DNA of 29,330 bases from the IMG/VR virus record IMGVR_UViG_3300007539_000134, positions 1 to 29,330 of that record; one strand, written 5' to 3'. Positions within the stretch are counted from its first letter, which is position 1. Each line of letters begins with the position of its first letter. The stretch comes from a virus. Of the stretch, positions 1 through 4,356 are shown in pieces. The notes beneath the pieces were generated by a model, which worked only from the letters and a program-made list of their open reading frames with translations, had not been told where the DNA came from and did no database searches. The position numbers were made by a program, and so were the translations under genes.

Positions 1-197
1 CCCGGACTCGGCGGCGCACGGCCTCGACGGCGCCCGGCGCTAGGCGCACGGACTCGACGGCGCCCGGACTCGACGGCGCACGGCCTCGACGGCGCCCGGC
101 GCTAGGCGCCCGGCGCTAGGCGCACGGCCTCGACGGCGCACGGCCTCGACGGCGCACGGCCTCGACGGCGCCCAGCCTCGACGGCGCTTATCTATAC
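1..197. repeat. GC-rich tandem repeat array
   Basis: The stretch is built from two short units in mixed order. One is a 16-bp unit of the form CGACGGCGCACGGCCT (with A/C variants). The other is a 14-bp unit CCCGGCGCTAGGCG. No open frame here looks like a gene. The same words (GCGCACGG, GGCGCC) recur in the other intergenic arrays of the left 3.8 kb. It lies directly downstream of the minus-strand gene that stops at 198, so it could also act as a transcription barrier through stable hairpins. That role is inference. Confidence 0.85.
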
Positions 198-413
198 CTA
201 AATCTTATCTAAATACCATCGGGCCGGACCGGGCGCGGTCTCGTATTCGTCCGCCCGGTCCGGAAGACCTGGCGCGGTCTCGTATTCGTCCGCCCGGTCC
301 GGAAGACCTGGCGCCCGGCGGTTCCGGTCATCGATTAGCCGCTGCTCTAGTGGGATGGATTCATCGTCCCACAAAAAAATTCGAATAGTGCCTTCCTCAA
401 TCTTCTTGATCAT
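198..413 (-). CDS. Small acidic protein with internal 13-residue repeat, unknown function
   Basis: A 71-residue protein I do not recognise. The start is well supported: on the minus strand a perfect AAGGAGG (420-426) stands 6 nt before the ATG at 413. A promoter, TTGACA (458-463) with a 17-nt spacer and TAGCAA (435-440), lies upstream. Residues 1-32 are mixed hydrophobic/acidic (MIKKIEEGTIRIFLWDDES). Then come two identical copies of APGLPDRADEYET and a third partial copy (APGPARWYLDKI). The 13-residue repeat is the translation of the 39-bp DNA repeat at 232-309. No signal peptide or membrane segment is visible. The gene is divergent from the 502 gene and shares its promoter region. A non-coding explanation is possible but unlikely given the ribosome site and promoter. 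Confidence 0.7.
   Translation of the reverse strand: MIKKIEEGTIRIFLWDDESIPLEQRLIDDRNRRAPGLPDRADEYETAPGLPDRADEYETAPGPARWYLDKI
232..309. repeat. 39-bp direct repeat, two exact copies, in frame within a gene
   Basis: Units at 232-270 and 271-309 are identical and each begins GGCGCGGTCTCGTATTCGTC. The 39-bp length equals 13 codons, so copy-number change keeps the frame of the minus-strand gene at 198-413. The unit ends abut GGCGC words shared with the flanking arrays. Confidence 0.9.
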
Positions 414-434
414 GGTGATCCTCCTTCAGGGATA

Positions 435-479
435 TTGCTATCTAGTGCTCTTGACATTGTCAAGGGCGCCGGGTAGCTT
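435..479. promoter_or_regulatory. Divergent promoter pair with a central palindromic operator
   Basis: The centre is the palindrome TTGACATTGTCAA (451-463), extended to CTTGACA-T-TGTCAAG (450-464). Its left half is the -35 box of the rightward promoter (TTGACA 451-456, 17-nt spacer, TAGCTT 474-479). Its right half, read on the minus strand, is the -35 box of the leftward promoter (TTGACA 463-458, 17-nt spacer, TAGCAA 440-435). The two promoters are exactly symmetric about position 457, so two polymerases should not fit at once. A regulator bound to the palindrome would cover both -35 boxes. Regulation is inferred; the geometry is seen. Confidence 0.75.
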
Positions 480-501
480 AGGAAAAGAAAGGGGATACAG
501 C

Positions 502-1026
502 ATGAAACTCAAAACAAGATACGAAGAAATGAGCCAGCCAGGGGCACTTGACAGTTACAACAATTTTGTCGGTCAAGACGACGACTACAGGGACTGGTAC
601 GGAGTGCTCGGACGGTCCAGGGACTCTGGACCTCTCGAGGAAAGCAATTTTGAAGTAGCCCTCGCCCAGCTCGGCGGGGAGTCCGAGGACGTCCGAGTAG
701 AGCGATACGGCCATTGGGGAGTAGGATGGGTCGAGGGAATTTATGTGCGCCCAGGCAGTCAGGCACTGGCCGTAGCGGAAGAAATTGCAAAGTGCCTTGA
801 AGAGTTTCCCGCGCTGGACGACGAAGACTTTGCCCGGCGCCATCAGGAGGAAGTCCAGAGAATTTGGGCGAGGATGTCGGACCGACAAAGAGCAGAGCAC
901 TTTTCCGCTCATCGACAGGATTGGGTCGTCCGGGGTCTGTGGGACTTAATCGGAGGGGTCGTCTACGGAGAGTTTTACGGAGGGCTGCCCTATGAATCGA
1001 CGGAGTCTCTAGTCGCCACATACTGA
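502..1026 (+). CDS. Conserved phage/plasmid-type protein of unknown function
   Basis: A 174-residue soluble protein. The ATG at 502 is preferred over the upstream ATG at 355. It has a ribosome site (GAAAGGGGATACAGC) and lies just downstream of the promoter at 451-479, whereas the 355 start would precede the promoter and overlap the divergent gene. The middle of the protein (about residues 35-85) has the pattern RDSGPLEESNFEVAL, then GHWGVGWVEGIYVRPGS, then an acidic LDDEDF segment. From memory this resembles an uncharacterised family seen in phages and plasmids; I cannot name a function. Its last codons (GCC ACA TAC TGA) are the first unit of the tandem array that follows. A helical basic/acidic stretch and a Gly/Tyr-rich tail complete it. 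Confidence 0.75.
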   Translation: MKLKTRYEEMSQPGALDSYNNFVGQDDDYRDWYGVLGRSRDSGPLEESNFEVALAQLGGESEDVRVERYGHWGVGWVEGIYVRPGSQALAVAEEIAKCLEEFPALDDEDFARRHQEEVQRIWARMSDRQRAEHFSAHRQDWVVRGLWDLIGGVVYGEFYGGLPYESTESLVATY

Positions 1027-1172
1027 GCGCCACATACCGGGCGCCACATACCGGGCGCCCACATACCGGGCGCCACATACCGGGCGCCCACATACCGGGC
1101 GCCCACATACTGGGCGCCACATACCGGGCGCCCACATACTGGGCGCCACATACCGGGCGCCCACATACTGGG
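1014..1172. repeat. 14-15 bp tandem array (CGCC(C)ACATAC) starting inside a gene end
   Basis: Eleven units begin at about 1014, 1028, 1042, 1056, 1071, 1085, 1100, 1115, 1129, 1144 and 1158, each CGCC(C)ACATACYGGG. The first unit is the coding 3' end of the 502-1026 gene and the remainder is non-coding. The gene's terminal codons therefore look like the seed of the array, or the array has supplied the stop. Confidence 0.9.
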
Positions 1173-1330
1173 CGCCCGGTGGCCGCGCCCGGTGGCCGCG
1201 CCCGGTGGCCGCGCCTAGCGCCCGCGCCCGGTGGCCGCGCCTAGCGCCCGCGCCCGGTGGCCGCGCCTAGCGCCCGCGCCCGCGCCCGGTGGCCGCGCCC
1301 GCGCCCGGCGCCCGGTGGCCGCGCCCGGCG
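1173..1330. repeat. GC-rich tandem array (CGCCCGGTGGC / CGCCTAGCGC)
   Basis: Short units CGCCCGGTGGC and GCGCCTAGCGCCCGCG alternate. The frames are open only because the repeat lacks AT-rich stops, and their translations are Arg/Pro/Ala/Gly low-complexity. Together with the next two features it fills the 407-bp gap between the 502 and 1434 genes, in which I see no gene. Confidence 0.85.
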
Positions 1331-1381
1331 ACCGACCGATCGGTCGGTCGGTCGGTCCGATGAACCGACCGATCGGTCGGT
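1331..1381. repeat. Two copies of an 18-bp perfect palindrome
   Basis: ACCGACCGATCGGTCGGT occurs at 1331-1348 and 1364-1381 (33 bp between starts), with further CGGT tetranucleotide repeats around. A third copy of 17 of the 18 bases lies at 3823-3839. Each is self-complementary and could form a cruciform or bind a dimeric protein. Confidence 0.85.
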
Positions 1382-1394
1382 CGGTCCGTCCGTT

Positions 1395-1429
1395 CAACGG
1401 CGCCTGGCGCCTAGCGCCGGGCGCCGTTG
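1395..1429. terminator. Long GC-rich hairpin between convergent genes
   Basis: CAACGGCGCC (1395-1404) pairs with GGCGCCGTTG (1420-1429), and an inner GGCGC/GCGCC stem closes on CTA. It sits 5 nt beyond the stop of the minus-strand gene at 1434. There is no T-tract on either side, so it is not a canonical intrinsic terminator. It may block transcription or protect RNA ends. Confidence 0.5.
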
Positions 1430-1433
1430 AGCC

Positions 1434-1799
1434 TCAACCGTCGTCCTCCCAGTCTCCCTCGAACTGAGCGCACCACAGTTCCACAGCCGTGGAGCAAACC
1501 CGACAAGCAAGACCCCCAACACTCATTTGGCCTTTCGCGAGGTCTGCCAGCGTCAAGCCAGCCCAGATCGTTCGGTCATCCGCACTCGAAGCCGACTCAA
1601 TCCAATTAAGCATTTCATCCCCATGGGAGACGAACACCTCTTTGGCGACCCAGTAGGTAACCGCCGGCATGAATGCGCCCGACTCGCATCCGCCTTGATT
1701 GATCGATGCAATGTCGGATCCGGTCAAATCCCTGTGCTCTCCTAGTCGGCAAAGTTCCTTCAACCAATCGGGTCGCTGTGCTGCTTTGTAATCACTCAT
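1434..1799 (-). CDS. Small phage protein with CxxC pair, unknown function
   Basis: A 121-residue protein, not recognised. The ATG at 1799 is chosen because GAAAGGAG stands about 8 nt upstream on the minus strand and the promoter -10 (TAGAAA, 1823-1828) is suitably placed. An in-frame ATG at 1835 would lie within the promoter. The sequence opens MSDYKAAQRPDWLKELCRLG and carries a CRVC pair near residue 103, plus an acidic C-terminus (EGDWEDDG). A metal site is possible, but four ligands are not evident. It is transcribed divergently from the 1891-2519 operon from a mirror-image promoter, so the two units probably respond to the same regulator. Confidence 0.75.
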   Translation of the reverse strand: MSDYKAAQRPDWLKELCRLGEHRDLTGSDIASINQGGCESGAFMPAVTYWVAKEVFVSHGDEMLNWIESASSADDRTIWAGLTLADLAKGQMSVGGLACRVCSTAVELWCAQFEGDWEDDG

Positions 1800-1806
1800 T
1801 GCGTTG

Positions 1807-1883
1807 CTCCTTTCTGCAAACATTTCTATCCCCACGGGTTGATAGTGTCAAGGCTGCCTGATAGAAATGTTCACAGAAAGGAG
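1807..1883. promoter_or_regulatory. 77-bp mirror-symmetric divergent promoter region with operator
   Basis: The centre is TTGATAGTGTCAA (1839-1851). The rightward promoter is TTGATA (1839-1844), 17 nt, TAGAAA (1862-1867). The leftward one is TTGACA (1851-1846), 17 nt, TAGAAA (1828-1823). The symmetry extends to both ribosome sites: 1860-1883 (GATAGAAATGTTCACAGAAA, then GGAG) matches the reverse complement of 1807-1830 at 22 of 24 positions. The whole block therefore looks like a duplicated and inverted promoter-leader rather than two chance promoters. The operator matches the 451-463 palindrome at TTGA-N5-TCAA. Confidence 0.8.
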
Positions 1884-1890
1884 ATTGACC

Positions 1891-2208
1891 ATGGCAACCT
1901 ATCAAGGAACGGACAAAGAACTCAACGCGGAAGAAATTCTGGAACTGATAGACCGGATCGATCGACAGATCGAATTTGGGGTTCCTCTGGATTGCCCGAT
2001 GGCGGTTGGCAGACCCAGAAACGCACGGGATCGTATGCCCTATGAGGTGTGGTCTTCGCTCCAAATTGGGCGAATTAATCGGATGCTTGGCCGGATTGAG
2101 ATTGAGGCGGAAGCGTCAAAACAGGACTTAGGGAACGACGGACGAATAACGGGCGCTATGGTCGCTTATGTCATCCGGACGGCGCGCGCCGTGGGGGTGC
2201 GCCGATGA
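1891..2208 (+). CDS. Small accessory protein, paralogue of the 3033 gene
   Basis: A 105-residue protein of unknown function. Start ATG 1891 follows AAAGGAG with 8-nt spacing and begins MATYQG, which aligns with METYKA of the paralogue at 3033. Shared blocks are a helix with IDRxI, then PMAxxR, RMPYEVWSS, IGRINRMLGRIEIEAE, and a C-terminal RTARAVGVRR. The pattern suggests a small helical protein, perhaps DNA- or protein-binding, but no named family is recognised. It is the first gene of a two-gene operon, overlapping the next gene by 4 nt (ATGA). The divergent promoter at 1839-1867 drives it. Confidence 0.8.
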   Translation: MATYQGTDKELNAEEILELIDRIDRQIEFGVPLDCPMAVGRPRNARDRMPYEVWSSLQIGRINRMLGRIEIEAEASKQDLGNDGRITGAMVAYVIRTARAVGVRR

Positions 2209-2519
2209 CCCAATCAGTCACGCCAACCCATACCGTTGTCCTTTACGACTCCACGACACTACCCCCCAAAGTTAGGACTTACGTCGAGGCGCTGGCGATA
2301 AACGACGGATTCAGTCCCACCAGGCGTCCGGCGTTTGGTTACGGGAACAAGCTAGCAACGTCCTGGAAAGTATTCTTCGAGGGCCGTTGGCGGCGGGTCT
2401 ATTGTAGGATCTTCAGCAACGCTGGGACGTGCTACTTCCTAATGCGGGGTGTGGAATGGCGCATTCTTGACGGAACCCTAGCTCCGTTGAGGGTTGACAC
2501 GATCAACCCTGTGGAATAA
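2205..2519 (+). CDS. Small protein of unknown function, second gene of operon
   Basis: A 104-residue protein starting in an ATGA overlap with the 1891 gene, which implies translational coupling. It is rich in aromatic and beta-type residues in its second half (KVFFEGRWRRVYCRIFS, CYFLMRGVEWRILDG), suggesting a compact beta fold. There is no membrane segment and no motif I can name. The promoter and operator for the next gene (2490-2522) lie within its last codons. Confidence 0.75.
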   Translation: MTQSVTPTHTVVLYDSTTLPPKVRTYVEALAINDGFSPTRRPAFGYGNKLATSWKVFFEGRWRRVYCRIFSNAGTCYFLMRGVEWRILDGTLAPLRVDTINPVE

Positions 2520-2522
2520 AAC
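2490..2522 (+). promoter_or_regulatory. Promoter with overlapping palindromic operator
   Basis: TTGACA (2494-2499), 17-nt spacer, TAAAAC (2517-2522). The -35 box lies in a perfect inverted repeat, AGGGTTGA-CACGA-TCAACCCT (2490-2510), whose core TTGACACGATCAA fits TTGA-N5-TCAA. No good -10 is seen on the opposite strand, so unlike the sites at 451 and 1839 this one is one-directional. Confidence 0.75.
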
Positions 2523-2546
2523 TATCACCAGAAAGGAGGATACACC

Positions 2547-2792
2547 ATGCGTGTCCTAAAAGTATATAACCCGGACGGATTTCCAGAAGAAACGCCAATT
2601 TTCACGACTCTGGAAAAAGCACAAAATTTTGTCGTGGAGCTTAAAAGGATTGGTTTCTTCGATGATGAAACCGACACACCCAAAGTACTTAAGCTAGATG
2701 ATGGTTTTGCTGTCGCTGTCGTCGATAAAATTGACGGAGGAACTAATTACATCCCTGCCGCGGTCGTAGTAACTTCCTCGATGGCGAATTAG
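2547..2792 (+). CDS. Small acidic protein of unknown function
   Basis: An 81-residue protein with a very strong ribosome site (AGAAAGGAGG, 7 nt before the ATG at 2547) and its own promoter at 2494-2522. It opens MRVLKVYNPDGFPEETPIF and contains TLEKAQNFVVELKR and DDGFAVAVVDKI, an alternating strand/helix pattern typical of small alpha/beta proteins. Cys and recognisable motifs are absent. The strong signals and a following terminator mark it as a monocistronic, highly expressed gene. Confidence 0.8.
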   Translation: MRVLKVYNPDGFPEETPIFTTLEKAQNFVVELKRIGFFDDETDTPKVLKLDDGFAVAVVDKIDGGTNYIPAAVVVTSSMAN

Positions 2793-2820
2793 CGCACGGG
2801 CTGGACGGCGCCCAAAAAAA

Positions 2821-2856
2821 GACCCACCCCTATTTCGGGGGTGGGTCTTTTTTTTT
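2821..2856. terminator. Bidirectional intrinsic terminator
   Basis: The 10-bp stem GACCCACCCC (2821-2830) / GGGGTGGGTC (2838-2847) has a 7-nt loop, an A7 run before it and a T9 run after it. It ends the 2547 transcript and can work from either side. Confidence 0.95.
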
Positions 2857-2878
2857 GGCTCGATAGCGCACGGGATGG

Positions 2879-2911
2879 TTGACATTGTGAGGGCAATCCC
2901 GTAACAATGTC
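2879..2911 (+). promoter_or_regulatory. Promoter with inverted repeat, probably leaderless
   Basis: TTGACA (2879-2884), 17-nt spacer, TAACAA (2902-2907). GACATTGT (2881-2888) is repeated inverted as ACAATGTC (2904-2911), so the arms cover the -35 and -10 boxes. The 13-mer TTGACATTGTGAG differs from the 451 palindrome only at its last two or three bases. An ATG stands 7 nt after the -10, where transcription would be expected to begin. Confidence 0.75.
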
Positions 2912-2914
2912 TCC

Positions 2915-3013
2915 ATGGCTAAGATTATTCCAGGGAATGAAATGCCCGACTGGCGCGATTCGCTTGCCAGAAGGGGAAACTTTGGCGCGATGACCGGGTG
3001 GGTCGGCCGGTAG
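2915..3013 (+). CDS. Putative 32-residue leader peptide
   Basis: The frame opens ATG GCT AAG ATT ATT and encodes MAKIIPGNEM...MTGWVGR, ending at TAG 3011-3013, 19 nt before the 3033 gene. No ribosome site precedes it. The predicted transcript would start at or next to the ATG, so it would be a leaderless message. The peptide is basic and contains PDWRDSLARRGNFG. It may be a regulatory uORF or a genuine small protein. Support is positional only. Confidence 0.4.
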   Translation: MAKIIPGNEMPDWRDSLARRGNFGAMTGWVGR

Positions 3014-3032
3014 AGTGGGAGAAGACGAAACC

Positions 3033-3383
3033 ATGGAAACTTATAAGGCCTGGGTACTGGAACGAGGGTCCGCGGAACTTGGGATTCCGAGGATGAATGG
3101 ATTTTATTCGCAAATCCATGCGCTCATTGATGCAATAGACGACGCAATTCAACATGGCATCCCGGAAGGAAGCCCGATGGCCAAAGAGCGCATCGATCCG
3201 GAGCGCATGCCTTTTGAAACGTGGTCATCCATCGAGGTCGGTCGGATAAACAGGATTCTGGGGCGCATCGAGGTAGAGGCCTCGAACGGAGCTTTGAATC
3301 CCGGCGCCAACGTCTCTCCTAAAAGTGTCCTATACTTGCTTAAAACGGCGCGCGCCGTTGCAATCCAACGGCGCGCGGCCTAG
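3033..3383 (+). CDS. Small accessory protein, paralogue of the 1891 gene
   Basis: A 116-residue protein. ATG 3033 is preferred to the GTG at 3015 because the N-terminus METYKA aligns with MATYQG of the 1891 protein; GGGAG lies about 12 nt upstream. The conserved core runs from IDDAIQHGIPEGSPMAKE through RMPFETWSSIEVGRINRI and LGRIEVEAS to a C-terminal KTARAVAIQRRAA. The N-terminal 35 residues are more divergent and longer than in the paralogue. Function unknown. The gene lies behind its own promoter (2879-2907) and is followed by a strong terminator (3413-3443). Confidence 0.75.
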   Translation: METYKAWVLERGSAELGIPRMNGFYSQIHALIDAIDDAIQHGIPEGSPMAKERIDPERMPFETWSSIEVGRINRILGRIEVEASNGALNPGANVSPKSVLYLLKTARAVAIQRRAA

Positions 3384-3412
3384 CGCGCGCACGGCGCCTA
3401 TATCGAAAAAAA

Positions 3413-3443
3413 GCCTGTCAGGACGTCCTGGCAGGCTTTTTTT
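3413..3443. terminator. Bidirectional intrinsic terminator
   Basis: The stem GCCTGTCAGG (3413-3422) / CCTGGCAGGC (3427-3436) has one G-T wobble and a 4-nt loop, with A7 before it and T7 after it. It ends the 3033 transcript. Confidence 0.93.
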
Positions 3444-3452
3444 ATTGGGTTA

Positions 3453-3480
3453 CGCGCACGGGCGCACTCGAGCCGGGCGC
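3453..3480 (-). repeat. Inverted copy of the 30-bp array unit
   Basis: Read on the minus strand, this segment matches 27 of 28 bases of the unit repeated at 3631-3750 (begins GCGCCCGGCTCGAGTGCGCC). With the array it brackets 3481-3590. Confidence 0.85.
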
Positions 3481-3491
3481 CCATATACCAA

Positions 3492-3519
3492 GACCGTTTA
3501 GCATAATGCTAATTTGGTC
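3492..3519. promoter_or_regulatory. Operator-like AT-rich palindrome
   Basis: TTAGCAT-A-ATGCTAA (3498-3512) is a perfect 7+7 palindrome, flanked by GACC (3492-3495) and GGTC (3516-3519). It stands out as AT-rich within very GC-rich repeats. No promoter or gene is evident immediately beside it. Confidence 0.5.
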
Positions 3520-3590
3520 GGATTGGTAGGCGCCTGGTGTGGGACAGGAGACGGGCGCGGTAGGACGTGAGTCTTGGCGTTACCTAGCGC

Positions 3591-3750
3591 GCGCCCGGCT
3601 CGAGTGCGCCCGGCTCGAGTGCGCCCGGCTCGAGTGCGCCCGTGCGCCGTGCGCCCGGCTCGAGTGCGCCCGTGCGCCGTGCGCCCGGCTCGAGTGCGCC
3701 CGTGCGCCGTGCGCCCGGCTCGAGTGCGCCCGTGCGCCGTGCGCCCGGTG
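3591..3750. repeat. 15/30-bp tandem array
   Basis: Two 15-bp units (CGAGTGCGCCCGGCT at 3601 and 3616) are followed by four 30-bp units starting at 3631, 3661, 3691 and 3721 (CGAGTGCGCCCGTGCGCCGT then GCGCCCGGCT). The last diverges in its final bases. Open frames across it on both strands translate to Arg/Ala/Cys or Arg/Thr/Gly low-complexity and are not genes. The 30-bp unit is a 15-bp unit expanded by CGTGCGCCGTGCGCC-type sequence. Confidence 0.9.
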
Positions 3751-3822
3751 CCGGATAGGTGCCCAAAACGGTCATTCAGGTGAGTTATCCGGGCGCGCCC
3801 GGCATGGAGCGTTTGGTTACCG

Positions 3823-3839
3823 ACCGACCGATCGGTCGG
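3823..3839. repeat. Third copy of the ACCGACCG/CGGTCGG palindrome
   Basis: ACCGACCGATCGGTCGG matches 17 of 18 bases of the pair at 1331 and 1364. It again lies next to a GC-rich array. Confidence 0.8.
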
Positions 3840-3974
3840 CCGGGAATATAACGCGAAAAACCGGAAACCGACCAAAATCAAACGCTGTTTTGCGTCCGTA
3901 ACCCACTCTGCGAGTTTGTGCAGAATGACCTCTTGAACAGCCTATACAAAGAGCGTTCAGGGCCTTGCCGGGGT

Positions 3975-4023
3975 GGTCCCACTTTGGTCCCACTTTGGTC
4001 CCACTTCTCTGAGAAGTGGGACC
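3975..4023. promoter_or_regulatory. Phased GGTCCCACTT iterons plus perfect hairpin
   Basis: GGTCCCACTT starts at 3975, 3986 and 3997, exactly 11 bp apart (one helical turn). The third copy is the left arm of a perfect 12-bp stem (3997-4008 / 4012-4023) with a 3-nt loop. Further direct copies lie at 4078 and 4152, and an inverted one at 4283-4292, giving seven in about 320 bp just before the terminase genes. This pattern suits cooperative protein binding. TerS/pac recognition or late-gene control are both plausible inferences. In the 3751-4356 gap I see no gene. Confidence 0.65.
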
Positions 4024-4141
4024 GCTGACCGCACCTTCCAGGAGGTATGTGGTGAAAACATATAAGTTGGTAGCACTGGTCCCACTTCGGTAGCACTTCT
4101 TTTTGTGCGAATTCCCCTGCAAAAACAAGAAGATAGGCCAT

Positions 4142-4302
4142 GTGGTAGCATGGTCCCACTTCTAAAAAAAGTTGAAAATCGGCACTCGGGCGCCCCTATT
4201 TTGCACGATTTTTAGGCAGAGAGAGGTCTGAGACCCCTGCAAGACGCTCTGAGAGAGTCAAAAAACTCAAAATCTCAAAAAGAAGTGGGACCATGCTACC
4301 AC
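4142..4302. repeat. 22-bp perfect inverted repeat flanking 117 nt
   Basis: The segment 4142-4163 (begins GTGGTAGCATGG, includes GGTCCCACTTCT) is repeated exactly in inverted orientation at 4281-4302. The enclosed 117 nt has no gene and includes A-rich and GAGAG-rich patches. The right arm ends 55 nt before the small terminase start. Terminal inverted repeats of a tiny element, or two binding sites facing each other, are both possible. Confidence 0.85.
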
Positions 4303-4356
4303 CCTATAAGGGAATCGGAATTTGGTGCCCTCCCCCACACGGCGTACAACTCACGC

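Noticed and set aside
355-501. N-terminal extension of the 502 gene from ATG 355, with a hydrophobic segment that looks like a signal peptide
   Set aside because: It would start upstream of the gene's promoter and cover the divergent gene's start; the ATG at 502 has the proper ribosome site.
1-3830. Possible CRISPR array in the repeat-rich left region
   Set aside because: Units are short, contiguous or degenerate, with no regular unique spacers and no cas genes.
3539-3901. Open frames on both strands over the 30-bp array with Cys/Ala/Arg or Thr/Gly repeats
   Set aside because: They are open only because the array unit lacks stops; there is no ribosome site or promoter and the composition is that of the repeat.
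4041-4093. GGAGG followed by GTG GTG AAA ACA TAT, a possible short peptide
   Set aside because: The frame closes after 14 codons, the nearest ATG closes after two, and it lies inside the binding-site cluster.
3817-4159. Minus-strand open frames across the GGTCCCACTT region
   Set aside because: Three frames are open over the same repeats, none with a ribosome site or coherent protein composition.
4142-4302. Insertion sequence bounded by the 22-bp inverted repeats
   Set aside because: Only 117 nt are enclosed, no transposase is present and no flanking target duplication is obvious; kept as an inverted repeat only.
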